64,000 nucleotides of DNA from SABI01 sp963678555 (GTDB lineage Bacteria > Spirochaetota > Spirochaetia > Sphaerochaetales > Sphaerochaetaceae): assembly GCA_963678555.2 (NCBI GenBank), contig OY782871.2:558001-622000 (forward strand). Direction: 5' to 3'. Shown here one piece after another: positions 16,397-25,086 of this stretch. Every line of letters begins with the position of its first letter. Position 1 is the first letter of the stretch. Made by a program: the position numbers and the translations under genes. The notes beneath the pieces were generated by a model. The model made no database searches. It was not told the origin of the DNA and saw only the letters and a program-made list of their open reading frames with translations.

Positions 16397-18886
16397 TCAT
16401 TCACCAGCGATAGTACCAGAAGTATCACCGTCTTGTCTACTCCTCTGCACCTGTCCGACGGCATCCGAGTCCTTCTCGATTGCAGAAAGAATATCTGTCT
16501 CTACATCGTCAACGTGCTCTGGAGTCTCCCTGATCTCAAAGGGATTCGAGGAGTTCCTGTAGGGGTAGAAAGGTTCCTTCTCACCCAGGTGTCGCGCCTT
16601 CTCACGATTCGTGAGGTCACGAAGGAAGATCTTCCTGTACGAACCCTTCTCCATGACAGTCGCATGTTTGCCGCTGCTGGCTCCCTGACGGGTATTATAG
16701 TACTGTCTGTTGTACGAATACCCTTTGTAGGCATAGTACCTGCCACCGCTGTAGTGGCCTCCCATCTTGTTCTCGATGACTCCGTTGAAAATGGCTCCCA
16801 GCACCTTCACTCCGCCCATATCGAGATTGTCGAGCAGCTCCTTCAGGCCACCCTTGGTCGAGATTCCGGCACGGACATTGACTGCCAGGCCGTCAACGTG
16901 TTTTGCGATGGCCATCAGCTCGGAAGCGAACAGGAGAGGAGGGGTGTCGATCAGAATATAATCATAGGTCCCGAGAAGGTAATCAATCAGTGCGGCATAG
17001 GCGGGGCTGTTAAAGATGGCCGACGGCAGGGGAGGGAGTTTTCCCGGGGGAAGGATATGAAGGTACTGAAGGTCATCAACCGGCTGCACGATCACGTCTT
17101 CGACAGAGATCCCCTTCGTAATGACATCGACAAGCCCCTGTTTCGCCTTCTGCAGATTGAAAAAGCCTGCAAGCTGGGGAAGACGAAGGTCGCCGTCGAT
17201 CAGGAGCACCTTCTGGTTGTTCATCGCCATGGCCGCCCCGATATTGGCCGTGACGGTGGTCTTTCCTTCTCCCATACCGCTGGAAGAGATACTGAAGACC
17301 CGCTGCTGTCCGTTGTACATCCCGAAGGAGATGTTGTTCGCTATAAGTTTGTACCGCTCAGACTCGAACGACAACGGGTTGTTATGAACGATCAGTGATG
17401 GATATTCCATGGAATTATCATAGCTAAGGAGGGGAATCCAGCCGAGCAGGGGACGGTTCGGACCGATGACTTTGCGCAGGATCGACTCGTCCTTTATGGT
17501 CACATCACTCATCTCTCTTGCGATGGCGAGCAGAACACCGAGAGCAATACCGAGAAGAACGGCGACGGCAAGGATCAGCATCACGTTCGGGGATACGGGG
17601 TTGTTATGGACGATGGCTTCGTCAACGACAGTAACTGAGCGGGCTACGGCAGCTTCGGCGATCTTCACTTCCTCGAGAAGTTCCATAAGCCTCATTCTGA
17701 GCGCCTCATACACTTCGACTTCACGCTGCAGATCAAGCAGTCGTCTCTCCAGCTGCGGGAGCTGACTGAGTTCCTGCGAGAAGGAGTCCTCTATCTTGGA
17801 CAGCACCTCAATTTCCGATTCGGTGAGAATCTGCTGATGGATCGATTTCGCATATTCTCTGAACACCTGCAGTGCCTGAGCGTTTGATGCGGTGTCGATG
17901 ACGACCAGGAGATTTGTCCGGTCGAGAAGGCTCTTCGCCTTCTGACTGATTGAACTCTGCAGTTCGAACATCCGGGCAGTGTTCTGACCGTCAAACTCAG
18001 TACTGCTGATCGCCTCATACAGAATCTTCTCCTCGAGAAGTCCCTCGTATGACTTGATAAGAGACTGCATGGAAGCATCCTGGGTCAGCTGCTCGATCGA
18101 GGGAACCTGATACCCTTCTCCCTGCAGGAAGCTCAGGAATCCTCCGCTTGTGATGGAGGCTTCCTGCTTCTGCAGCACAAGCGGTTCACGCCTCAGCTGG
18201 AAATAGGCGATCTTCTCACTGAGAACCTTCGACTTATCCGACAGCTGGATGAAATTGCTTGCCTCGCGGAATGCACCGAGAGCATCTGCCGCCTTCTTCA
18301 GGGAGGCCTCGTTCAGCGGGATCTGTGTCTGGATGAATTCCTTCTGAACCGTCTTGGAATCCTTCGCGATCGAACCGAGCAGGTCGTTGTAGCTGCTTGC
18401 AAGCGCATTGGCGAAATCAGCAGCGAACACCTTGTTCTGATCTCTCACCGTAATCCGGACGATGTTCGTATCCTTTACGGTCGTCACGCTCGTGTTCGCC
18501 TTGACTTTGCTCTGCAGATCATAATAGGTGTACGGGTTTCCCTCTTCGTCACGGTACTGGGACAGATCAAGCAGTTCGAGCGCCTGCCGTATGTTGGTAC
18601 GGCTCAGGGTGAGTTCCACTTCAGTGCTGATCTTCTGGGTCGACTGGCCCAGAAGTACGCTCTCTATGTCCGAGCCCTTCTGCAGGGAATCCACAAGGAG
18701 GGTGACGCTGGATTCGTACTGGGGCGTCACATAGTACAGATACCCCCCAGCGGCGGCCATCACAACAATGAAGGTCACGATAATCCACCGCATCCGCGTC
18801 TTCAGGATATGAAACAGTTCAGCAATGCTGAGGCCTTCGGTGTCTTCCATCATCTCCATTGTAGAATCGGCATGTGGGTCAAGCAT
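16397..18886 (-). CDS. Polysaccharide co-polymerase / BY-type tyrosine kinase (Wzz-Wzc family)
   Basis: An 829-residue inner-membrane protein controlling exopolysaccharide assembly. It has an N-terminal Wzz domain with TM1 near residues 34-54, a long coiled-coil periplasmic part, TM2 (VMLILAVAVLLGIALGVLLAI), and a cytoplasmic P-loop kinase: GMGEGKTT Walker A, LLIDGDLR Walker A', and ILIDTPP Walker B. Next comes a tyrosine-rich stretch (SGGRYYAYKGYSYNRQYY) that is the expected autophosphorylation cluster, but it is followed by a further 80-residue tail instead of ending the protein. It lies 12 bp after the export protein gene; no glycosyltransferases are nearby. Confidence 0.88.
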   Translation of the reverse strand: MLDPHADSTMEMMEDTEGLSIAELFHILKTRMRWIIVTFIVVMAAAGGYLYYVTPQYESSVTLLVDSLQKGSDIESVLLGQSTQKISTEVELTLSRTNIRQALELLDLSQYRDEEGNPYTYYDLQSKVKANTSVTTVKDTNIVRITVRDQNKVFAADFANALASSYNDLLGSIAKDSKTVQKEFIQTQIPLNEASLKKAADALGAFREASNFIQLSDKSKVLSEKIAYFQLRREPLVLQKQEASITSGGFLSFLQGEGYQVPSIEQLTQDASMQSLIKSYEGLLEEKILYEAISSTEFDGQNTARMFELQSSISQKAKSLLDRTNLLVVIDTASNAQALQVFREYAKSIHQQILTESEIEVLSKIEDSFSQELSQLPQLERRLLDLQREVEVYEALRMRLMELLEEVKIAEAAVARSVTVVDEAIVHNNPVSPNVMLILAVAVLLGIALGVLLAIAREMSDVTIKDESILRKVIGPNRPLLGWIPLLSYDNSMEYPSLIVHNNPLSFESERYKLIANNISFGMYNGQQRVFSISSSGMGEGKTTVTANIGAAMAMNNQKVLLIDGDLRLPQLAGFFNLQKAKQGLVDVITKGISVEDVIVQPVDDLQYLHILPPGKLPPLPSAIFNSPAYAALIDYLLGTYDYILIDTPPLLFASELMAIAKHVDGLAVNVRAGISTKGGLKELLDNLDMGGVKVLGAIFNGVIENKMGGHYSGGRYYAYKGYSYNRQYYNTRQGASSGKHATVMEKGSYRKIFLRDLTNREKARHLGEKEPFYPYRNSSNPFEIRETPEHVDDVETDILSAIEKDSDAVGQVQRSRQDGDTSGTIAGE
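16410..16439 (-). promoter_or_regulatory. Candidate pyr operon promoter inside the 3' end of the wzz gene
   Basis: TAGACA (16434-16439) and TACTAT (16410-16415), 18 bp apart on the minus strand. Transcription would start near 16402 and run through the hairpin at 16331-16353 before pyrB, the layout expected for attenuation control. There is no room for a promoter between the hairpin and the ATG. Confidence 0.35.
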
Positions 18887-18898
18887 CAGGTCAGCTCC

Positions 18899-20455
18899 TT
18901 AATTAACGAGGTTGGTAGCGGTCACTATGATCGTCAGAATGGTCGCAACAAGGCTGGTAATGGTCACAGTCGTCGCAAGATTCGCTCCATTGACGGCCTG
19001 CCAGGTGTTGAGTTTGGCTGTGATCACCGATTCCGGGGTGATGACAGCATCACTCGCCTCCCTCTCCCCGTACTTGTTGAGCACGGAGAAATTGCCGTTT
19101 CTGTTCTTCGCAGGGTCGAAACCGCCCGCGATGTTGATATAATACATAGCGTTCTTATCCGGTATATAGGGGTAGGTCCCCGGAGAGAGGACACCTCCCG
19201 CGACATGGACGAACAGCTGGCTGAAAGGAACGACGAACAGGTCTCCCTGCTCGAGTGCCAGCGTGTCGTTCGAGGATTGTTCACCCATAAGGATGCTGCG
19301 AACATTGACCGGCAGGATCTTCCCGTCCCGTTTTACATACATATTCTCAAGGTCGCTCACCGCAGAGAATCTGTCAGAGAGATTCCGTACCATCTGGGAC
19401 ACGGTTTCGCCCGGATAGAACTGATAGTAGAGCCGGCCCGAGGACTGGATTGAACCGGTATCAGTGGCCGCTTCCCCCACTCTGACAGCACCTTCAATAG
19501 TCACTGCCCTGCTTGAGGGTGAAACGGGAGTCACGTACACGGTATCATAATCACGAAGAATGAGCGAACCTGCTTCATCGGCATTGATGTGGCTCACCGA
19601 GACGACACCATCCTGATACCTTCGAAGCGAGTAACCGGTGCTCCTGGAAGTAGGCAACGCTCCATGAGCATATTCCCGTATCGCTTCTTCGACACTCGTC
19701 CCCTCACTGATCTGATAGACCCCCGGTCTCGCCACCTCGCCGGTGATCATGACAACGTCCTCACTGCGGTTGTATCGCACGACATCACCACGCTTGAGAA
19801 GTGGATCCTGATCAAGCACACCCTCTCTAAGCGCCAGATAGAGGTCATAGTGTGCTACTGTTCCGTCAAGGGAGGTGACGCTCACGCGCCTCGTGGACGC
19901 ATAGTCACTGGCATACGGGATCGTGGATGAGAGACGACTCAGTCCCCAGGAGGCGACATGCACAGTGGAATCGACTTCCCCGGTCACCGTCACAAAGAAC
20001 GACCCTGCCTTCACGAGTGAGACGGCCGGGTTACTGAAGGGAAGATAGTTCTCGATTGCAGCTACGACCGCGTCCTTCACCTCTTCATAGCTCTTATCCT
20101 TTGCATTCACCTCTCCGAACGTGTTGAGCATGATGCTATAGCCGCTGTTCACCTGGGAAAGGATGGTCACAGTCTTGCTTGCCTCCACGTACTCGATCCT
20201 GAGGATATCGCCGGGCGTCACCGGGTAATCGGGATGACTCATCGCAAGCTCTTCCCTTCCATTCAGTTCATCGGCAAGTGAGGGGATTTCCTGTTCCTGA
20301 AGCCCCAGCTGATGCTCCATGCTGCGGTCGAAGGAAAAATCCACCGACGCAGTATCAATATCTGAATAGAGAGGACTCTGTATGATAGCAGGCGTCGCAG
20401 CAGTTATCAGGGAAAACCCTATCAGAAACACCAGTAATGCACCAATTCTTTTCAT
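18899..20455 (-). CDS. Polysaccharide export protein with SLBB domains (Wza-like)
   Basis: A 518-residue secreted or outer-membrane protein. A signal peptide (MKRIGALLVFLIGFSLITAATPA) without a lipobox Cys is followed by a Poly_export domain (VTPGDILRIEYVEASKTVTI, about residues 80-165), then several SLBB repeats (VMITGEVARPGVYQISEGTSVEEAI; VHVAGGVLSPGTYPYI), and a hydrophobic C-terminal helix (TTVTITSLVATILTIIVTATN). Partner of the downstream Wzz-kinase in moving polysaccharide across the envelope. Lack of a lipidation site differs from E. coli Wza. Confidence 0.85.
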   Translation of the reverse strand: MKRIGALLVFLIGFSLITAATPAIIQSPLYSDIDTASVDFSFDRSMEHQLGLQEQEIPSLADELNGREELAMSHPDYPVTPGDILRIEYVEASKTVTILSQVNSGYSIMLNTFGEVNAKDKSYEEVKDAVVAAIENYLPFSNPAVSLVKAGSFFVTVTGEVDSTVHVASWGLSRLSSTIPYASDYASTRRVSVTSLDGTVAHYDLYLALREGVLDQDPLLKRGDVVRYNRSEDVVMITGEVARPGVYQISEGTSVEEAIREYAHGALPTSRSTGYSLRRYQDGVVSVSHINADEAGSLILRDYDTVYVTPVSPSSRAVTIEGAVRVGEAATDTGSIQSSGRLYYQFYPGETVSQMVRNLSDRFSAVSDLENMYVKRDGKILPVNVRSILMGEQSSNDTLALEQGDLFVVPFSQLFVHVAGGVLSPGTYPYIPDKNAMYYINIAGGFDPAKNRNGNFSVLNKYGEREASDAVITPESVITAKLNTWQAVNGANLATTVTITSLVATILTIIVTATNLVN

Positions 20456-20880
20456 GTATATCCATCCATCCTCAAACCTGATATAGCACCCAGACTCTTT
20501 TCCAGCCTGCGGTCGTTCACATCAGTCCAACACAAAGTTCCTCCACACTGAGAAGGAGCTGTATCTCCTGACAGAGGTGATGGGTACTCCGGCTTTGCCG
20601 GTTGCACCATTTCTTACACCCTTTGAGCTTCAATCAGAAAATCATCATACCACGTGATATGAAGGCTACTCAACCTCAACAACAGAAAGAGCGACAGATT
20701 TTTTAAATCTGTTCAATAAAGGCGCCGGCCTCCTCTGGAAATACAGCTGTATAGTCCGTTTCACCTCATCATCAGCCCAGGGGTGGAAGTATCTCCTCAG
20801 CCCCGATAGATTGATATTCATCCCGTCTTACACAATCTCCACCACAGTATAGCATATAATCACTTTTATCAACAAAATGG
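20456..20880 (-). promoter_or_regulatory. Long leader and promoter region of the polysaccharide export operon
   Basis: On the minus strand a -10 box TATACT (about 20847-20852), with TTGTTG 18 bp or TTGATA 15 bp upstream, predicts a start near 20840 and a leader of roughly 385 nt before the export gene. The leader holds a 51-codon open frame (20666-20821), a near-palindrome around CACGTG (about 20645-20660), and a CCGGC-AAA-GCCGG hairpin (about 20595). No insertion sequence or known riboswitch was recognised. Confidence 0.4.
20666..20821 (-). CDS. Possible 51-residue leader ORF of unknown function
   Basis: ATG at 20821, TAG at 20666-20668. The predicted peptide begins MNINLSGLRRYFHPWADDEV and has a basic middle and hydrophobic end. 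It is the only sizeable open frame in the long leader of the polysaccharide export operon. There is no strong Shine-Dalgarno, only GACGGG directly before the ATG, and I recognise no family. It could be a leader peptide, the tail of a lost gene, or chance. Confidence 0.25.
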   Translation of the reverse strand: MNINLSGLRRYFHPWADDEVKRTIQLYFQRRPAPLLNRFKKSVALSVVEVE

Positions 20881-21292
20881 TTACTTGTTATTGTTACTCT
20901 TGTTCACGATTATCGTACATGGGTTCCATCGAATGAAGCTACACCTCCCTCATATAGAACTTAAGACATATATTAAAACCTGTATCATGAGAGAGTACAG
21001 GCACGGAGACTCTGATGGCAATGCATGACCGGGACCGTCATCACGTCTGATACGTACCGACCCGTTCAGTTCACCCCTTATACACACTGCATGTATGCAG
21101 CGCACACAAAACGGTCCTGATTCTCAGTATCGATCATTGCGGGTTTCTGTAGGACAAAGACTACAGGAACCTTCCGGTCAAGCAGGTATTTATACGATAT
21201 TGTCATATATATTTGACAGGAGCCGTATCCATGGAATACACTTTGCCAGTGAATATCCGTTCACCAAATCAATTACCTCAAGGAGAGATAGT
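20881..21292. other. Intergenic region upstream of the bmp operon
   Basis: No gene seen. It contains short inverted repeats such as CTGCAT-GT-ATGCAG (about 21088-21101) and CCTGTA...TACAGG (about 20980-21003), then the plus-strand promoter listed separately. I compared it by eye with the purine riboswitch consensus and found no match. Confidence 0.5.
21213..21242 (+). promoter_or_regulatory. Promoter of the Bmp-type ABC transporter operon
   Basis: TTGACA (21213-21218) and TACACT (21237-21242), spacing 18 bp. The predicted start lies about 45 nt before the ATG at 21293, which has a strong AAGGAGAG ribosome binding site. Confidence 0.6.
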
Positions 21293-22387
21293 ATGAAGAA
21301 ACTTGCTCTGTTACTTATTCTGGTCCTCGTCTTTACCGGTGCCCTGATCGCACAGGGAAGTCCGGAAGCTGAAGATGCTCAGGAAGGCCCCTACAAAGTG
21401 GGAGTCCTGTACATCAGCAGTCCCGGAGATATGGGTTATTCCTACATGCATGATGTAGGGACGAAGGCGGCTGAAGCTCACTTCGGCGATCAGATCGAAG
21501 TTGTCCGGATGGAGGGAATCCCCGAAAACGATGCGGCTGCCCGTGCCATGGAGCAGATGGTCGACGAAGGATGCGGCATTATCTTCGCCAATTCCTACGG
21601 GTATATGGATTATATGGCTCAGGTCGCTGAAGAGAATCCCGATGTCTACTTCGAACACTGTTCAGGCTATCTCTCAGATGACAACATGTCGAACTACTTC
21701 GGCCGAATGTACCAGATGAGATACCTCTCAGGTATGATCGCAGGCAGAATGAGCAAGACCGGCAAGATCGGTTATGTCGGTGCGTATGCGATTCCCGAGG
21801 TCATCAGAGGCATTAACGCCTTCACCCTCGGTGCTCGTGCTGCCAATCCCGATGCCACGGTCACTGTCGTGTGGACCAACACCTGGTTCGACCCCTCTCT
21901 TGAACGTCAGGGCGCCGTTGCGCTTCTTGATGGCGGTGTAGATGTGATCGCACAGCATCAGGATACGACCGAGCCTGCAAAGGCAGCGATTGAACGAGGC
22001 AAATATGCTGTCGGTTACAACGCTGATTTCCGGAAGATCACCGGAAGCGACAACGTACTGGTTTCTCCGATGTGGAGCTGGGGCAACTATATGATCCCGC
22101 AGATCCAGAGAGCGATGGACGGAACCTGGGAAAGTCAGTCCTACTGGGGCGGTCTTGAGGATAACATGATCAATCTGTCACCGATCTCTCCCATCGTTCC
22201 TGAAGCCTGCATCCAGAATGTAGCGACCACTCAGGAAAAGATCGCCAACGGCGAGTGGGATGTCTTCTGGGGTGAACTCAAGGATAACACCGGCAAGGTT
22301 CGTCAGAATGCAGGCGGCAAGATGAGCGATGGAGACATGCTCTCCATGGACTGGTTCGTAGAGGGCGTCATCGGCTCAACGAACTGA
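21293..22387 (+). CDS. Bmp-family ABC transporter substrate-binding protein (probable nucleoside-type)
   Basis: A 364-residue periplasmic binding protein of the Bmp/Med/PnrA family, recognised from VGVLYISSPGDMGYSYMHDVG, RAMEQMVDEGCGIIFANSYGYMD, and GKIGYVGAYAIPEVIRGINAF. Known relatives bind purine nucleosides (TmpC/PnrA of Treponema pallidum) or riboflavin (RfuA), so the ligand is open. The signal peptide (KKLALLLILVLVFTGALIAQGS) has no lipobox cysteine, unlike the spirochaetal lipoproteins. Start is chosen by AAGGAGAG seven bases before ATG. Followed by a strong hairpin and then the ATPase and two permeases. Confidence 0.88.
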   Translation: MKKLALLLILVLVFTGALIAQGSPEAEDAQEGPYKVGVLYISSPGDMGYSYMHDVGTKAAEAHFGDQIEVVRMEGIPENDAAARAMEQMVDEGCGIIFANSYGYMDYMAQVAEENPDVYFEHCSGYLSDDNMSNYFGRMYQMRYLSGMIAGRMSKTGKIGYVGAYAIPEVIRGINAFTLGARAANPDATVTVVWTNTWFDPSLERQGAVALLDGGVDVIAQHQDTTEPAKAAIERGKYAVGYNADFRKITGSDNVLVSPMWSWGNYMIPQIQRAMDGTWESQSYWGGLEDNMINLSPISPIVPEACIQNVATTQEKIANGEWDVFWGELKDNTGKVRQNAGGKMSDGDMLSMDWFVEGVIGSTN

Positions 22388-22408
22388 CTTGCTTACGTGA
22401 GTTGCTCG

Positions 22409-22440
22409 AAGGGCAGACAGCAGTGTCTGCCCTTTCTTGT
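22409..22440 (+). terminator. Terminator-like hairpin between binding-protein and ATPase genes
   Basis: An 11-bp perfect stem AAGGGCAGACA/TGTCTGCCCTT with a GCAG tetraloop (22409-22434), followed by TCTTGTG. It lies inside an otherwise co-oriented operon, so partial termination or 3'-end protection would leave more binding protein than ATPase, the usual stoichiometry. Confidence 0.7.
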
Positions 22441-22499
22441 GAACCTGCCTGTGCCCCCTGGACACAGATCACAATCTCATAACAAAAGGTAAATATGGC

Positions 22500-24029
22500 A
22501 TGGAAACACGTGAAAGAATCCCCGTCGTAAGCATGAACCACATCACGAAGCATTTCCCCGGTGTGCTGGCTAATGACGATGTATCCCTTGAACTGCATGC
22601 AGGCGAAGTCCTGGCCCTTCTCGGAGAGAATGGAGCCGGTAAAAGCACCCTCATGAATATGCTTGTGGGGCTATACAGACCTGACAGTGGATCGATATCC
22701 ATTCGGGGTGAGGTGCAGCACATCCGTTCTCCCCAGGATTCGATGGCTCTCGGTATCGGTATGGTCCACCAGGAATTCATGCTCGTTGGCAATATGAGTG
22801 TACTGGAGAACATCATTCTCGGGCTGAAGGACCTTCCGGTCGTCCCCGATGTGGCTGCGATCAGGAAGAAGATAACGGAACTCAGCGACACCTACGGTCT
22901 ACAGGTAGACCCGGATGCAATCATCCACAACCTCAGTGTCGGAGAACAGCAGCGGGTCGAGATCCTGAAGCTGGTGTACCGGGGAGCAGAGATACTGATC
23001 CTTGATGAGCCCACCGCAGTGCTCACTCCCGGAGAGTCGAGAGATCTCAACAGGATCATCAAGAAGATGCTCAGTCAGGGTAAGTCTGCCATCTTCATCA
23101 CCCACAAGATGGATGAGGTGATTGAATTCAGTCACAAGGTTCAGGTTCTCAGGAGAGGAAAGAGTGTCAACGTAATCGACACGGCCTCGGTCACACCGAG
23201 AGACCTGGCGAATATGATGGTGGGACGTGATGTCCTGTTCACCCTCGACCGGTGTGCGTTCAACCCCGGAGAACCGCGGCTGCGCCTTTCGCATGTGAGT
23301 GTGGACAATCCGCTGGGAAGCCGCCCCTATCTGAACGATGTATCGCTGAGCATTCGACGGGGAGAGATCCTCGGGATTGCAGGTGTCGCAGGTAACGGAC
23401 AGACACAGCTGACCGAAGTGATCACCGGACTGCTCCGGGCGAGTGAGGGATTGATCGAGATCGACGGGAAGGATGTAACGAAATGTACACCCCTGCAGAT
23501 CATCCAGAAAGGGGTCTCTCACATCCCCGCCGACAGAGGAGCAATGGGCGTGGTCGGAGATATGAGCGTGGGAGACAACCTTGCCATGAAGAAGTACCGC
23601 ACCCATGAGCTCAGCAGCGGACCGGTAGTCAAGCGTTCCCGTCTGAGACTGTTTGCAGACAAACTGATTAAGAGTTTCATCATCAAGACCCCGAACCAGG
23701 ACACTGCCGTCAAGTTCCTTTCAGGCGGTAACATCCAGAAGACGATCCTTGCCCGTGAGATTGACTCCTGTGGAGGAATACTCATCGCGGTATACCCTTC
23801 CCGCGGACTCGATGTGGGAGCTACCGAGGCGGTCAGACAGAACCTCATCGCCCAGCGCGATGCGGGCAGTGCCGTCCTTCTGGTATCCGAAGAACTTGAT
23901 GAGCTGCAGATGGTCGCAGATACGATCGCTGTCCTGTTTGAAGGAAAAATCATGGGAATACGGAAGGTCAGTGAGACCAACACGGAAGAACTTGGAATGA
24001 TGATGGCCGGTGTAGGAGGTGAGGTATGA
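22500..24029 (+). CDS. ABC transporter ATP-binding protein with two ATPase domains (Bmp system)
   Basis: A 509-residue tandem ATPase of the simple-sugar/nucleoside (YufO/RbsA-like) type. Domain 1 has Walker A GENGAGKST, signature LSVGEQQRVEIL and Walker B ILILDEPTAVL. Domain 2 is degenerate: GVAGNGQTQL instead of a full Walker A, signature FLSGGNIQKTIL, and LIAVYPSRGLDVGA in place of Walker B, as is usual for this family. ATG at 22500 follows AAAAGG. It overlaps the first permease by 4 bp. Confidence 0.92.
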   Translation: METRERIPVVSMNHITKHFPGVLANDDVSLELHAGEVLALLGENGAGKSTLMNMLVGLYRPDSGSISIRGEVQHIRSPQDSMALGIGMVHQEFMLVGNMSVLENIILGLKDLPVVPDVAAIRKKITELSDTYGLQVDPDAIIHNLSVGEQQRVEILKLVYRGAEILILDEPTAVLTPGESRDLNRIIKKMLSQGKSAIFITHKMDEVIEFSHKVQVLRRGKSVNVIDTASVTPRDLANMMVGRDVLFTLDRCAFNPGEPRLRLSHVSVDNPLGSRPYLNDVSLSIRRGEILGIAGVAGNGQTQLTEVITGLLRASEGLIEIDGKDVTKCTPLQIIQKGVSHIPADRGAMGVVGDMSVGDNLAMKKYRTHELSSGPVVKRSRLRLFADKLIKSFIIKTPNQDTAVKFLSGGNIQKTILAREIDSCGGILIAVYPSRGLDVGATEAVRQNLIAQRDAGSAVLLVSEELDELQMVADTIAVLFEGKIMGIRKVSETNTEELGMMMAGVGGEV

Positions 24030-25081
24030 GACTCGTACTTGAAAAACGGGAAAGAAGGTTGAAGAGGATGTCTCTTCTGATCCCTCTTAGCTCCTTCATC
24101 CTCTCGCTTCTCATAGGGGCCATCGTACTTGCGGCAAGCAAGGCGGATCCGCTGCAGGCGTATGTGGCAATGGCGAAGGGTGCTTTCGGAAGTGCACGCC
24201 GCTTCCAGTACACACTCGTTGAAGCCCTTCCTCTTCTGATCTGCGGTCTCAGCGTCGGCATCGCCTTCCGTCTCAGGTTCTGGAATATCGGAGCCGAAGG
24301 ACAGTTTGTCTGGGGCGCTATCGGTGTCACCTGGGTTATCCAGTTCTGGACCTTCCTGCCCGATCCGCTTCTTCTCCCGGCCGGTATCCTCGTCGGTATG
24401 ATAGCAGGAGCCCTATGGGCAGGGATCCCGGGGGTTCTCAAAGCCTACTGGGCGGTTGATGAGACTCTCACGACACTGATGCTCAACTATGTGGCCATCG
24501 GTGTCGCTGAGTATCTGTACATAAAAGCATGGAAGGCTCCCATGGGAATCCTCGGAACTCCCGAGTTCCCGGAGTTCACTCATCTCTCTCAGGTCTGGGG
24601 AAAGGTGCACTCCGGAGTGTTTATCGCTCTGGCCCTTGTCGTGCTCCTCTGGTTCCTCCTGTACAAGACGACCTGGGGATTCGAACTCAACATGATCGGT
24701 AAGAATCCGGTCGCTGCACGCTACCAGGGTGTATCAATCGAGAAGAGCATTGTCATAGCTCTCCTGATCAGCGGCGCGATCGCCGGCCTTGCCGGTTCGC
24801 TCAACACAGTCGCCATCACACACCGCCTCACCCGCGGGGTCAATGCAGGGTACGGGTTCACCGGAATCATCATTGCGTGGATGTCGAATCTGAACCCCTT
24901 CGCCTCCATCATCGTGGCGATCGTCATGGCTTCCCTGACCACCGGGGCCGACGCACTGCAGATAGCCATGAAACTCCCGGAATCGATGGGTGCCGTCCTT
25001 CAGGGTCTGGTACTTATACCGCTCCTCGCAGGGTCGGTATTCCATGACTATCATCTGAAACTGATCAGAGAGGAGGAATAA
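24026..25081 (+). CDS. ABC transporter permease 1 (Bmp/nucleoside system)
   Basis: A 351-residue BPD_transp_2-family permease with about nine hydrophobic segments; FWNIGAEGQFVWGA and LMLNYVAIGVAEYL are typical of YufP-type nucleoside permeases. Start overlaps the ATPase stop (ATGA). It pairs with the next gene to form the channel. Confidence 0.9.
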   Translation: MRLVLEKRERRLKRMSLLIPLSSFILSLLIGAIVLAASKADPLQAYVAMAKGAFGSARRFQYTLVEALPLLICGLSVGIAFRLRFWNIGAEGQFVWGAIGVTWVIQFWTFLPDPLLLPAGILVGMIAGALWAGIPGVLKAYWAVDETLTTLMLNYVAIGVAEYLYIKAWKAPMGILGTPEFPEFTHLSQVWGKVHSGVFIALALVVLLWFLLYKTTWGFELNMIGKNPVAARYQGVSIEKSIVIALLISGAIAGLAGSLNTVAITHRLTRGVNAGYGFTGIIIAWMSNLNPFASIIVAIVMASLTTGADALQIAMKLPESMGAVLQGLVLIPLLAGSVFHDYHLKLIREEE

Positions 25082-25086
25082 GCAGC

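Noticed and set aside
20881..21292. Purine or other riboswitch upstream of the bmp operon
   Set aside because: Searched by eye for the purine aptamer core; only short unrelated hairpins and a plain promoter with a 45-nt leader were seen.
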